Assembly: GCA_000482145.1 (NCBI GenBank)
Contig: AUXH01000091.1
Coordinates: 1 to 43,267, forward strand
Length of the DNA: 43,267 bases
Direction of reading: 5' to 3'
DNA from: Strigomonas culicis
Taxonomy: Eukaryota; Euglenozoa; Kinetoplastea; Trypanosomatida; Trypanosomatidae
This document shows positions 1 through 8,936 of this stretch, piece by piece. The notes under the pieces were generated by a model, which saw nothing but the letters and a program-made list of their open reading frames with translations, did not search any database and was not told the origin of the DNA. Position 1 is the stretch's first letter; each line of letters opens with the position of its first letter. Made by a program: the position numbers and the translations under genes.

Positions 1-202
1 TAGTATATATATATATATATATATATATATAACAAGAACGAAAGAAAAAAATGAAAAAAGAAAGGCAAAACCGGAAGACTTTCTTTCATTCAAAGTGTAC
101 GCGTGTGTCCACCCACCCACACGTCGTGCACCTTCACGCTTCGCGCGATGGAAGTGTGCTTGTATCGGAATATGTGTCTGTGTGTATAAAACTGTGACCG
201 GC
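1..202. other. PAN3 3' flank with (TA)n run
   Basis: A TA dinucleotide run spans 4-31 at the window edge; the rest is A-rich or ordinary 3' UTR sequence. The next gene to the left is outside the window. Confidence 0.6.
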
Positions 203-1696
203 CTACTGCATGAAGTTCTGCGCATCCACCTCCACGCTGGCGTGGGAGATCTGCTGCAGGCGCTCGAACATGGTCTCCAGCGACTGGCGCAGGTCCGCGT
301 AGCTGACGACGAGCACGGTGGTGCCGCCGTCGCCGCCGAGCAGCTGCACCATCTCCGAGGAGCCGCTGTCGAGCTTGTTGAGGCAGTGGTAAACGTGGCC
401 CCAGTCCGTGTGCACGCGGTTCGACTCGTCCACCTGGTTGAAGAGGAACTGACTGAAGAGCCGCAGGGCGTAGCGCTGGCTGTCGGTGGTGTAATCCACG
501 TCGTTGATCGACTCGAGAACAAAGTTCAGCTTGATGAGGAGGCGCATGATGCGGCCGTTGTGCATCTCCTTCTGGCACTGGCAGAGCAGGTACTCGCTGT
601 GGCCCTCCTGGTGGCCGACCTCCATCGACATGCGCTCGCCAAGGGCGCGGCAGAGCTGCGACGAGTCCGCGTTGCCCTCGAGGCACGTCTTGATGAGCTC
701 CCAAAAGCTCGGCGAGAAGCCTGGCAGCGGCTGCTTGCTATTAAAGTTCTCCACCTTGACATTCACGTTGCGGGTCGCGAGCTGGTAGAGGATGAGACCG
801 AGCGCCTGGATGTCGAGCTTCATGAGGGCGGTGATGGGCTGCTGGGGCTTCGGGTCCAGCAGGTCTACAAGCCCTATCCCGGTGAAGTAGAAGCGCCCCG
901 TCGTCTCCAGGTAGAGCAGCTTCGTCCAGTGCAGGCCGCGGACGGGCACCATGATCTCGTGGAAGGAGCGCAGCAGGCTCACGAGCTGGCACGTGAAGGA
1001 CCACAGCAGCCCCTCCGTCGCGCCGGTGTCGGGCGAGAAGAAGGCCTCCTGCAGGCTCTTGGCGCCGACCACGTAGCGGTAGGCCATGATGACGTCGCTG
1101 CTGCCCATCACGAACTCGTCCGTCGGCGTGATGTCGGAGAGCGTCACGAGGTTCGGGTGGCGATAGTGGTGGTACGTGTCGTGCACCACCTTGCACTCCT
1201 CGGGCGAGATGTGCACGTTGACGATGCGGCGCAGGAAGATGTCCTTGCCGGAGTAGCGCGCGATACTATGATAGCACTGCGAGCGCAACTTGCTGAACAG
1301 CTGGCTGGGTTTCACCTCATTCTCCACGTTGTAGATGGTCGTGTAGCCGGAGAACTTGGAGGACGACACATTCGTCACCGGGCGGCTATTGCGCGCGCCG
1401 GTGGGGAAACCGAGCGTGTAGCGGACCTCCGGGGACATGAAGAGATTACCGGTGGTGGTGTAGGGTGCGGCGGGGAAGGTATCGTTCGACATGGACACGC
1501 TGCCGCCCGTCCGGAAGTCCACCGAATGCTGGTATAGACTATGGGGAGACGTGAAGGACCCTGGTGACACAAGCTGCGGCGATGCCGGCACGACGCCGGC
1601 CGTCGCGGGGTTCATGTGCCGCCGAGAGCCCGAGCTATAGTTGCCTTGAGCGGCGCCAGGGCTGCTAAGCGCATTGTTTCTCCCGCCACCCAACAT
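203..1696 (-). CDS. PAN3: PAN3-like subunit of the PAN2-PAN3 poly(A) nuclease
   Basis: The 497-residue product reads as PAN3, the pseudokinase adaptor that recruits the PAN2 deadenylase to poly(A)-tailed cytoplasmic mRNA. The first 120 residues are Ser/Gly/Pro-rich and unstructured. A degenerate kinase fold spans roughly residues 120-370, with no clear catalytic HRD or DFG motif, as is normal for PAN3. The C-terminal part carries the family signature: NGRIMRLLIKLNFVLE, then FNQVDE, HCLNKLDSG and VVSYADL near the end, which belong to the coiled-coil and knob domain. I see no N-terminal CCCH zinc finger like that of yeast and animal PAN3. The start is a true ATG, and a CT-rich tract plus AG lies about 30 nt upstream. 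It is the most downstream gene of the polycistron visible here. Family identity is from remembered signature motifs; confidence is high. Confidence 0.88.
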   Translation of the reverse strand: MLGGGRNNALSSPGAAQGNYSSGSRRHMNPATAGVVPASPQLVSPGSFTSPHSLYQHSVDFRTGGSVSMSNDTFPAAPYTTTGNLFMSPEVRYTLGFPTGARNSRPVTNVSSSKFSGYTTIYNVENEVKPSQLFSKLRSQCYHSIARYSGKDIFLRRIVNVHISPEECKVVHDTYHHYRHPNLVTLSDITPTDEFVMGSSDVIMAYRYVVGAKSLQEAFFSPDTGATEGLLWSFTCQLVSLLRSFHEIMVPVRGLHWTKLLYLETTGRFYFTGIGLVDLLDPKPQQPITALMKLDIQALGLILYQLATRNVNVKVENFNSKQPLPGFSPSFWELIKTCLEGNADSSQLCRALGERMSMEVGHQEGHSEYLLCQCQKEMHNGRIMRLLIKLNFVLESINDVDYTTDSQRYALRLFSQFLFNQVDESNRVHTDWGHVYHCLNKLDSGSSEMVQLLGGDGGTTVLVVSYADLRQSLETMFERLQQISHASVEVDAQNFMQ

Positions 1697-1720
1697 GCTG
1701 GTTTATCTGCAGTGATGCAC

Positions 1721-1763
1721 CTGTCTGACACGGAAAGAGAAAGAGAGAGAGAGAGAGAGAGAA
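1721..1763 (-). promoter_or_regulatory. Polypyrimidine tract and likely trans-splice acceptor for PAN3
   Basis: On the minus strand a (CT)n tract (the complement of the GA repeat at 1735-1763) is followed by CCGTGTCAG. The first AG is at 1726-1725 and a second at 1722-1721. The resulting 5' UTR would be about 30 nt. This is the standard arrangement for spliced-leader addition; the exact site is inferred. Confidence 0.55.
1735..1763. repeat. (GA)n microsatellite
   Basis: Almost perfect GA dinucleotide run on the plus strand; on the sense strand it is the pyrimidine tract upstream of PAN3. Confidence 0.9.
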
Positions 1764-2103
1764 GGGCCGTGGAAGGGAATAGAAGCCTGTGGTACTCGAC
1801 GTGACCTGGCAACACAGCTTCTGCTAACTCTACAGTACTAATCCGACGAGCGTCTCGGTGATCTGTCTCTTTACAAACACTGTGAACTGACGAAAAGGGC
1901 TAAAACTACAGAAACAGGGGAAACAAAAACTATGAAGAACAATAAAAGTGTGTATAGGTGTGTGAGAGGAAGAGAAGAAACGTAATAAAAGAAGTAAGCA
2001 CTTAGTCAGTAACAAGTATCCAAATAGGAGTGCATGCAATTGTGTACATTCACAACGGCGACAGGATAGGCTATGTTGTGGTTAGAAGATACAAAAAAGG
2101 AGG

Positions 2104-2502
2104 CTACTCTCTCGGACGCTTTCCATGGGCACCGGCTCCCTCGTCCTTTTTGCCCTTTGAGTGGCCCAGCTTCTTCCGGAGGTCAGCCACCTTGCGCGGT
2201 TTGCCATCGCGGGATGGGGGCGGTGGCGCCCGCAGCGCCTCTTCCTCCATCCGCACTGTGCGGATACTAGAGCCTCGAATGAAACACTCGCGCGCGCTGT
2301 AGAAGCGCTCGCCATCGCTGGAAGTGCGGATGCACTGTTTAATGATCATGTTCATTGTCCGGTCCGTGTGCATGACGACGCCATTCACCGTCTCATTGTT
2401 CTGCAGCTCCACCGCGACGACCTTTCCCTTGCAGTTGCGCAGTAGGTCCAGGGGGGTCTGCGCCTTGGGCGGGGGACGGCGCGCGCCTGTGTGCGACTGC
2501 AT
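2104..2502 (-). CDS. LSM4: U6 snRNA-associated Sm-like protein LSm4
   Basis: The 132-residue product has an N-terminal Sm fold. An Sm1-like segment (VAVELQNNETVNG) is followed by MNMIIKQCIRTSSDGERF and the Sm2 box ECFIRGSSIRTVRM. The order and wording match LSm4, where the equivalents are VELKNGETYNG, CTSRDGDKF and CYIRGSTIKYLRI, better than they match SmD1 or SmD3. A basic C-terminal tail of about 45 residues also fits LSm4. LSm4 belongs to the LSm2-8 ring that binds the U6 3' end and, in trypanosomes, to mRNA decay. The open frame extends upstream, but its leader is a translated CT tract; the ATG at 2502 directly precedes the conserved region and follows a good acceptor. Confidence 0.85.
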   Translation of the reverse strand: MQSHTGARRPPPKAQTPLDLLRNCKGKVVAVELQNNETVNGVVMHTDRTMNMIIKQCIRTSSDGERFYSARECFIRGSSIRTVRMEEEALRAPPPPSRDGKPRKVADLRKKLGHSKGKKDEGAGAHGKRPRE

Positions 2503-2613
2503 CGGGCGAATCCTACTACAGAGGTGTCTATAAGAAGCAAACAAACAACAAAAAAATGAAAACGAGACGACTCTATGCTGGAACGGAGAAAGAGAGAGAG
2601 AAGTAGAGAAACG

Positions 2614-2647
<34 letters not shown>

Positions 2648-2833
2648 ATCGTACGACCCGTAAGTGCCCTACACCGCACTTAGAGCGCAAAAACGAAATA
2701 TATAGCCTTCAACGTTCCTTGTGAGTATTACAATGTCCTCCTCATGCGCATGCACTCAATGATTAGTCGTTAGTAGGATTATTATACACTTTTGATGCGG
2801 TCCCTCATAGCTCAGTGTGATGTGCCCATCCAT
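2503..2833. other. Spacer Mut7-C-LSM4
   Basis: Holds the GA/CT tract described for LSM4 and otherwise plain sequence assigned to the 3' UTR of the upstream gene. No gene seen. Confidence 0.6.
2578..2648 (-). promoter_or_regulatory. Polypyrimidine tract and likely trans-splice acceptor for LSM4
   Basis: The minus strand carries about 60 nt of CT-rich sequence (plus strand 2587-2648) ending in CGTTCCAG, with AG at 2579-2578. The predicted 5' UTR is about 75 nt. Confidence 0.55.
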
Positions 2834-3838
2834 TCAGCGCTTCGGTCTTCTGCATTGTTTAATCTCGCTGAAGGTCTTCACCGGCTCCCCTGTTTCCTGG
2901 AAATGCCGAACGTCTGCGATGAGCTCCGCAAGGACGGGAAACACGTGCCCAAAGACGCCCAGGTCCTCCGCAGAGAGGTAGGCCAAAATGCAGGACTTGA
3001 CGCTGCGCGGAAAGGAACGGAACGACCGGAGCGACAGGAGGCTCGTGCGGGAGGGGGGCAGCGCAGCACCGGCCGACAAGCACAGCGAGCGCAGGAGCTC
3101 GAGCGTGCGGAAGCTCTTGTAGTTCACCACGCGGTCGCCATCAAAGCCCCAGAAGACCTTCTTGCACACGGGGCACTCCGTGAACTCCTTGTACATGGCA
3201 TAGATCTTGGGCACGACGCGGTGCTCCGCCAGCTCGTAGGCAACCGGCCGAAGTACCTGATTGCACTCGACGCAGAGTGAAAACACGAGCGGCGGTCTGT
3301 AGGTGAGATGAAGCGTGCGAATGAGATTCACCATCATCTCGTTGAACTGCTTGCTGCGCCACTGGTCGATAAAAAGACACACCACGTAGTGGTCTCCATC
3401 GTCGGAGCTCAGCGAGTACACGGACTCGCCGTCGGAGTCGTAGGCAACGACGTGGCCCTTCCGCTTACTCTCGTACTGCTCCCGTTTGTGCAGCCGCTTG
3501 TTGTACGTCTCCACCTGTTCGAACAGAAATCGGCTGCACGTGATCAGAATGAGGTTCTCTTCCGCGGCGCGTGTGAGCAGCGCGTGGTGCTGCAGTGCCG
3601 CATCGCACACGGTGCCGTACCCCAGCAGCCGAAAGTACTTGGCCACCTTGTGCATGCTGATGTCCATGATAAACTGCGGCGCGTAGCCATCGCCAGTGCC
3701 AGCAGCAGCAGCCTCCCCGTCCCCGTAGCCGTGAAACAAGCGCAGGTGGGCATCCAGGCAGTCCACCTCGTGAAGGGTAGAAATCACAATGGTGTTAAAG
3801 GATTTGAGAGCATTTTTTTCGACAGACGTCTTCTTCAT
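2834..3838 (-). CDS. Mut7-C RNase-domain protein with zinc ribbon
   Basis: The 334-residue product matches the Mut7-C family (PIN-like RNase plus zinc ribbon, named after the C-terminus of C. elegans MUT-7). The hallmark FIMDISMHKVAKYFRLLGYGT-type segment lies around residues 55-76 with an acidic residue at 59; the second block ENLILITCSR is around 94-103. After an acidic Ser/Asp-rich insert (about 125-150) comes a zinc ribbon: CVEC at 189-192 and CPVCKKVFWG from 222. A 75-residue tail is unassigned. The probable activity is RNA cleavage; substrate and compartment are unknown. The ATG at 3838 is the first in-frame ATG; extension upstream uses TTG only. A four-codon upstream ORF overlaps this start (see findings). 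Confidence 0.75.
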   Translation of the reverse strand: MKKTSVEKNALKSFNTIVISTLHEVDCLDAHLRLFHGYGDGEAAAAGTGDGYAPQFIMDISMHKVAKYFRLLGYGTVCDAALQHHALLTRAAEENLILITCSRFLFEQVETYNKRLHKREQYESKRKGHVVAYDSDGESVYSLSSDDGDHYVVCLFIDQWRSKQFNEMMVNLIRTLHLTYRPPLVFSLCVECNQVLRPVAYELAEHRVVPKIYAMYKEFTECPVCKKVFWGFDGDRVVNYKSFRTLELLRSLCLSAGAALPPSRTSLLSLRSFRSFPRSVKSCILAYLSAEDLGVFGHVFPVLAELIADVRHFQETGEPVKTFSEIKQCRRPKR

Positions 3839-5530
3839 TGTAAGCGCATTACGTGGCAATGGAATTAGTATATGCAAAAGGGAAAAGGGGAAAACAAAAG
3901 TACAAATAAGGAAGTCACTAGCCTACATACAAAAGGGAGAAATGAAAGAGAAAATCGAGTGGCAATGGAAATAAAAAGAGCGACAGAAGAGCAAAGCGAC
4001 ATGGAGACGAGGAAAAGACAGATGCTCATAAGAAAATGAAGCATGAGAATTCCCTTTTACACATCGAAGAAAAAAAAAGAATAAACATTTAAACAAGTAT
4101 GCATAAAGATACTCAACCAAAAAGAAAGAGAAAAACAAAACGGACAAAAAGAAAAGCACTGAGGCAGTTTTTTTACCATATCTTATATAATATCTATAAC
4201 AGTGCATTTGCCGCATTCTCTTTCTTGTGTGTGTGTCTGTATGTATGTGTGTGAAATATCTGACTGGAGAAAAAAAAAAAGCGCCTTCGCAGAAATAAAA
4301 AAAAAGGAAAAGAAAGAAAGACACAGAAACCCCATGCAATGTGTATACTGATATGTAACAACGATACAGATTTCTCTTTTTCTGAGACAGCATCATGTGG
4401 ATTAAACCACAAGACGGAAAAATAAGAATTAAGGAGAGAACAATACATTTCATTCCGCGTGAGTGTTTACATGATTGATACATCACAAGCGATGGAATAT
4501 GTTTTACTATTTTTCCGTATTAAGTTTACCATAAAATATTTTGCTATACAGTACCTCATGCGATGTGCGAGAAAGAGGTCCTCTATCTCCTCAAAATCCA
4601 AGGATCCCTGTCCTGGCAGGGTGCAGGGGTGGGCGGGACGGATTTTCGAAAGAAAAGAAAGAATACTCTTTAAAGTACAGAAGAGGAGGACCAAGCGAAT
4701 GAAACCAAATCCATCATGAAATACCCTACACGTTCGAGAACGAATCGTTCTCTTCTCCATTACACTCCTTGCCTACTCCGTAATTCCATTTTCTCCGCGA
4801 GCTACAAAAAAAAGGTAAAAAAAAACAGTGAAAAAGCGTTGTCAAACTGCTAAGAAGAGGGAAAGAAAAGCCACAGCGGACAAAACGAACACGCATGAGT
4901 ATACAAGAGAGCGAGAGAGGAAGAGGGGACAAGAAGCGTTAAAATATGAAAAAATGGAAGAAAAGAGAAAAGACGGGTGTACGGCTATTGCCTTACTTGC
5001 CGTGCTCACCTTCCATTTTTTCTTTTGCTGTTCTAACCTTCTTCATCTTCTCCATTCCTCCCTCTTTTTTTTTTGGAGAGGGCTCTTTAATATTTCCAAT
5101 TTTGAGTTTCATTTTTCCTCTGGAGAAAAATGATTTAAAAACATGTAAGCGAATATGTACAAAATAATTAGCATTGGAAAAAGCAGGAACCGAAACATAA
5201 AAAAGGCAACGAAACCATACCATTTGATAAAAGAAAAAGAAAACTCAAAACCACACCATATAATAGCCACATCATCAGCAAATTCCTCCTTTTTCTTCTC
5301 CCAAATTCGAAACAAAAAAAAAAGAACTATCTCGTGTCATAACAAATATAAATCTGTAAACATAGATCAGAAGAAATAGCTACATCCGGACTGTACAAGG
5401 GTGAAGAAAAAGAACACAAAAGGGAACACAACACCAGAACCCATGTATACTGTATAGAGTGTTTGGTATAAGAAAAAAAAGAAAAAGAGAGAAGTCAAAG
5501 AGGGCAACACGACGAGAACAAAAAAAAAAG
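3839..5530. other. Long spacer UBC8-Mut7-C (1.7 kb)
   Basis: Mostly AT-rich low-complexity sequence, A-rich on the plus strand, with a GT/TGTA-rich patch around 4223-4253. One more complex block (about 4455-4800) contains a weak 97-codon ORF listed separately. The rest looks like a long 3' UTR. Confidence 0.55.
4467..4760 (-). CDS. Weak candidate small ORF, 97 residues
   Basis: An ATG-initiated frame with unbiased, AT-leaning codon use, sitting in a 1.7 kb spacer. On the minus strand a strong pyrimidine run ending in TTTTTTTTGTAG lies at about 4802, roughly 40 nt upstream, so a capped transcript could begin here. Another short frame (nine codons) starts earlier on that transcript. The product is basic at the N-terminus with a moderately hydrophobic stretch at 20-38 and no motif I recognise. 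Codon use is unlike the GC3-rich neighbours. It may equally be part of the UBC8 3' UTR. Confidence 0.25.
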   Translation of the reverse strand: MEKRTIRSRTCRVFHDGFGFIRLVLLFCTLKSILSFLSKIRPAHPCTLPGQGSLDFEEIEDLFLAHRMRYCIAKYFMVNLIRKNSKTYSIACDVSIM

Positions 5531-6220
5531 CTACAAGTCAATAGCGTCTGGTACATAGTCGTCTTCTTCGTTCATCTCCTCTTCCAAGAGAGCGGTGGCG
5601 TTCGATTCCTTCAGTCCGTTTATAAACTCCTCTTGGTTCTCGGCAATGGTGTGGGTTATGACCGGGGGTGCCGCAGCCTCCGCCTGCGGTGCCTCGCCGT
5701 CGTCGTCGGTGGCGGTATCGTCGCCCGCGGTGGGGCCGTAGGGCTCCGGTATGGCGGCGAGGGCGCGCTCGCGCGTGGCGTTGCGCGCGACGTGCTCCTG
5801 CAGGTACATGGCGTAGCCGACCGGGTCGTCCTCCAGCTGCGCGGCCGCGTAGGGGTTCAGCGGGTCGCTCGGGTTCGGGTAGCGCAGCAGCTGCGGCAGG
5901 AAGACGTCGAAGATGTTCTGCAGCTCGTACATGGGCGTCCACGTCTGGTTGATCACGTCCAGGCAGACACTGCCGCTGCGCTCGTCCACGTTCGGGTGGT
6001 ACATGGGATTGGCAAAGCCGATGGAGGGGGACTTGAAGGGGTACTCCGCCGGCAGCGTCACATGCAGCACCCACGTGCCCTCCTCGTACGGCGTCCCCTC
6101 CGGACCCTTCAGCTCCGTCCAGAACTCGCTCACGCTGTCCGACAGATAGACCGCGCGCGTGTTGCTTTGCATCAGCTTCATCACATCCATTTCTCGCCGC
6201 CGATTGCTTTTAGAGGCCAT
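5531..6220 (-). CDS. UBC8: Ubiquitin-conjugating enzyme E2, UBC8/UBE2H type
   Basis: The 229-residue protein has a complete E2 fold in residues 1-150. The HPN motif is at 75-77, the active-site cysteine is C86 in [13 protein letters not shown], and the segment [11 protein letters not shown] follows. Wording is closest to the UBE2H/Ubc8 group, whose members also begin with a short basic N-terminus before a KLM motif. The C-terminal 75 residues are acidic and Ala/Glu-rich, also typical of this group. It would accept ubiquitin from E1 and pass it to an E3 or directly to substrate. The start ATG at 6220 has a good splice acceptor about 40 nt upstream (TTTTCTTTTTTTAG, AG at 6261-6260). Confidence 0.9.
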   Translation of the reverse strand: MASKSNRRREMDVMKLMQSNTRAVYLSDSVSEFWTELKGPEGTPYEEGTWVLHVTLPAEYPFKSPSIGFANPMYHPNVDERSGSVCLDVINQTWTPMYELQNIFDVFLPQLLRYPNPSDPLNPYAAAQLEDDPVGYAMYLQEHVARNATRERALAAIPEPYGPTAGDDTATDDDGEAPQAEAAAPPVITHTIAENQEEFINGLKESNATALLEEEMNEEDDYVPDAIDL

Positions 6221-7131
6221 TTCAAACGGACAAGTACAAAAAGAAGTGGAAATGGCCCTCTAAAAAAAGAAAAAAGAGTAATTCACTTCAACGAGATAAT
6301 GAGTTCTGTTGAGATCTACAAGCGTGTCTTACACTTGTGCTGATGAAGTGTGACTAAAAATATATATATATATATATATAACAATAAGTGATAACAATGT
6401 GAACGGAAAAAGAGGGAGGACTACAAAGTAAAGTAAATAATAGAGCAAAGAAGAAGAAAAAGGGAGAAGACGAGCAGACCCGCAATGGCAAACAGAAGTA
6501 ATTTCTACATCGTTTGAGATGCGTACCACAATGGTTTGTCAACGCTTCACAGTTGGACCGATGCAAAACGACGTACACGTAGCCACTGACTATGACAACA
6601 GGAAAAGAAAACGCAAGTGCAATAAAGAAGAAAACATGAGAAACAATGCAAAAAGGTAAAAGGGAAAAAAGGGTGTACATTTTAGGGGAATCAATAGTTT
6701 CAAAGAGACCGACACTAACAAGAGAAAAAAAAAAGAAATTAAAACTATAATAATGAATACAATAGCACAAGAGAAACACAGGGAGATTCCGTTGTAAGTC
6801 TGCATCATAATCACAGGTGTGAACGTACGGAGTCATCTCTCTTCATAACGGGCCGTTCCTATTAACACATTGAATTCCTTTTTTCCACTCCCCGTCTCTT
6901 CGCCTCTCTACTGTTTACACCTTATTAAGAACAGTATTCATCATCTTCTACTATGTGACACAGCCATGACATCCTTTTAAGCTTGCTGAACACTGCGAAA
7001 AAAAAAAGGGGGGGTTAAAGTACGAAACCGGATCATCTAAATAGCAACAGAAAACAAAGTATAGGAAACGATGAAGGAAAAGGAAAGGTACATATCTCTG
7101 CACGTCGCGGAAGCGAAGGTGCGTAACGAGG
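6221..7131. other. Spacer between the acylated unknown gene and UBC8
   Basis: AT-rich low-complexity sequence with a (TA)n run at 6360-6380 and an A-tract followed by a seven-G run near 7000-7014. The right part (about 6840-6980) is less repetitive but holds no ORF worth naming. Confidence 0.55.
6360..6380. repeat. (TA)n microsatellite
   Basis: Perfect TA dinucleotide run of about ten units within the UBC8 5' flank. Confidence 0.9.
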
Positions 7132-7806
7132 TCAACTGTGCAGCTTCCCGGTCAGCGGGCAAATCATCTCCATCGCCGCCTCGTTGATCTCTACGCCGCA
7201 GTCCAAGCAGATCAGCACGAGGTCGTCGTCGCTTGGGTGCGTCGACACGTTCACCTCCTCGCGGATGTAGCCCCTGCGCTTCGCCTCGCTCTCCTTGGGC
7301 GCCGCGCTCACGGCTGCCTTTGGCGGCGAGTCTTTTGCGCGCTCCACCTCCCCCGCACCGGGCTCCGTCGCAGCGATGGTGAACTGCGACGGCCGCATCG
7401 TGCCGGCGCGCTCCACCTTGCAGTCGCCCTTCTCATCTATAAAGCTCAAGTTACGGAAGCTGCTCGTGAACTCCGCGTTGAAAGAGTGGTTGGGCGAGCT
7501 GCACATGCTGCCCTCACGGTGCGACCCCTTCTTCTTCTTCCCCATGCTGCTGGCGTCGCCGCCGCCGTTTTCCTCGGCCGCCTCGCCCTTCCGCTGCGTG
7601 TTGGCCCCTTTGCCTTTCGGCTTGTCCTTGGCACTATTGGGGCTCCGCTTGCTGCCATCCACGTCTAGAATATCCACAATATTGTGGTGTTGCTGACCGT
7701 ACTTTCCCTTGGCATCGCCCTTCTCATCTTTTGTTTGCATACTTTTGCTGTGGGCACCTTGCGCATCGTTGTCCGACTTGGTGGCAATAGAGTTCTTGCA
7801 CCCCAT
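7132..7806 (-). CDS. Unknown protein with dual-acylation N-terminus
   Basis: I do not recognise the family of this 224-residue product. It begins MGCKNS: Gly2 and Ser6 fit N-myristoyltransferase recognition and Cys3 is a classic palmitoylation site, so membrane attachment, often flagellar or plasma membrane in trypanosomatids, is a reasonable inference. Residues 7-110 are highly charged, Lys/Gly/Ser-rich and probably disordered. A Phe-containing segment (NHSFNAEFTSSFRNLSF) near 105-121 looks conserved in character. The C-terminus has a compact Cys pair (CLDC, about residues 199-202) and another Cys near 215, possibly a small metal site. ATG start at 7806 is unambiguous because acylation requires it. 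Confidence 0.7.
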   Translation of the reverse strand: MGCKNSIATKSDNDAQGAHSKSMQTKDEKGDAKGKYGQQHHNIVDILDVDGSKRSPNSAKDKPKGKGANTQRKGEAAEENGGGDASSMGKKKKGSHREGSMCSSPNHSFNAEFTSSFRNLSFIDEKGDCKVERAGTMRPSQFTIAATEPGAGEVERAKDSPPKAAVSAAPKESEAKRRGYIREEVNVSTHPSDDDLVLICLDCGVEINEAAMEMICPLTGKLHS

Positions 7807-8162
7807 GACTTACACCTTACTAATGATATAAACAGAAAAACTAGACAAGTAAAACGAAAAAAAAAGCTTTATGAACCAAGAGGAGTGGAAGGAAGAAATG
7901 AACAGAGAAGGGTAGAAACGACTGCAGCAAAGCCAACGACAGTGGTAAGAAAAGGGGGATGAAGAGAACAAAAGAAGGCTAGACCTAAAAAATTGTTTGG
8001 TATGTTGAACGCGTAAATTATAGATTAAACGGTGAAGGTTATCAAACAGAACACAACACTACAAGTCGATGTAGTAGTTAGCATTGACACTTTAAAAGGA
8101 AAAAACAGAAAGAAGAAAATCATTATGAAACAAATGTAACACGCAAAAACAACAGTAGTTAA
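7807..8162. other. Spacer IMP3-acylated unknown
   Basis: A-rich on the plus strand with several A-runs; no gene or structured element seen. Confidence 0.55.
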
Positions 8163-8843
8163 TTAGTACTCAAAATCATCCCGTTGCGCATTAAAACTAT
8201 CGACATGCTTCCGGATCTTGCTACCAGTCATCCACGTCACGTAGTCCTCCAGGGCGCGGGGCACTAAGAAGGCCGGATCCCGCACCTGCGTCGTGCCCAC
8301 ACGCACGTGTCCGTGATGCACGAGGTCGGCCGCCAGCTTGCAGTTGGCGGACATGTGCAAGTCACGCAGCACGGTCGGCAAGCGGCGGCGGCAGAAGGCC
8401 TCCACGCCCACCTTGTCCACCTCCGACAGACCCAGCTTCTCCTGGATGAGACCCATGTGATACAGCTTGTCTAGCACCTGTTGCGTGATCTGGATGCGGA
8501 TCTTGCTGTCGGCCGGCAAGTAGCGAAGCTGCGTCAGCAGCTGGCGGATCAGGCCGACGAGGCGCAGGTAGCGGCGGTAGTCCTCGCGGTCCTCGAGGTG
8601 GTACTTGGTGATGCAGAAGGGCTCGTGCCAGTTGTCTTCCGGGTACTGCATGAAGTCGTGCTTCTTGAGCAGCTGCCGCTCGTGGTACTTGAGGGGGCGG
8701 TGGATGGGGTTCCCTCGCGAGTCGGCAGAGGCCGGCGCGTACTTGCTCTTCTTGCGGCGGTCCTCCGCAGCGAGGTGGGCCCGCACCTGGTCCTTGCGCA
8801 TGCCGACCGAGTCGCCTTTCCGAACGGTGGTGTCCCTACTCAT
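8163..8843 (-). CDS. IMP3: U3 snoRNP protein IMP3
   Basis: This 226-residue protein aligns along its length with IMP3, the small S4-type RNA-binding component of the U3 snoRNP (with MPP10 and IMP4) that promotes U3-pre-rRNA base pairing in the nucleolus. Signature segments are LKYHERQLLKKHDF (51-64), REDYRRY (86-92), the S4 region FCRRRLPTVLRDLHM (150-164), HGHVRVG (177-183), and the characteristic ending EDYVTWMTGSKI then RDDFEY. A basic N-terminal extension of about 45 residues is absent from the animal and yeast proteins. Start ATG at 8843; a splice acceptor CTTTCCTTCAG (AG at 8910-8909) lies about 65 nt upstream. Confidence 0.93.
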   Translation of the reverse strand: MSRDTTVRKGDSVGMRKDQVRAHLAAEDRRKKSKYAPASADSRGNPIHRPLKYHERQLLKKHDFMQYPEDNWHEPFCITKYHLEDREDYRRYLRLVGLIRQLLTQLRYLPADSKIRIQITQQVLDKLYHMGLIQEKLGLSEVDKVGVEAFCRRRLPTVLRDLHMSANCKLAADLVHHGHVRVGTTQVRDPAFLVPRALEDYVTWMTGSKIRKHVDSFNAQRDDFEY

Positions 8844-8908
8844 GATGGCGGAAGGACACGGCTAGACAAAAAAGAGGTTTGTTGTGTTCTTCTTTTATTA
8901 TATTATTA

Positions 8909-8936
8909 CTGAAGGAAAGTAGAGAGAGCAGTTTAA

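Larger units (their letters stand above)
1697..2103. other. Spacer LSM4-PAN3
   Basis: Low-complexity, purine-rich on the plus strand, with a GA microsatellite near the PAN3 start. It holds the LSM4 3' UTR and the PAN3 5' UTR. I see no gene in it. Confidence 0.6.

Noticed and set aside
95..1537. 480-codon plus-strand ORF opposite PAN3
   Set aside because: Antisense shadow. GC3-rich minus-strand codons leave the complementary frame open; the translation is Leu/Val/His/Ala-rich without any motif, while the minus strand encodes recognisable PAN3.
203..3838. PAN3, LSM4 and Mut7-C as an RNA-decay operon
   Set aside because: They are adjacent and all concern RNA, but kinetoplastid polycistrons rarely group functions, and the next genes (E2, acylated unknown) do not fit. 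No regulatory linkage is visible.
4590..4650. tRNA-like GC-rich patch with CCTGTCCTGGCAGG hairpin
   Set aside because: No A-box or B-box (GGTTCRA) and no cloverleaf could be drawn; lies within or near the weak 97-codon ORF.
5459..6343. 294-codon plus-strand ORF opposite UBC8
   Set aside because: Antisense shadow; the E2 active site and HPN motif are on the minus strand.
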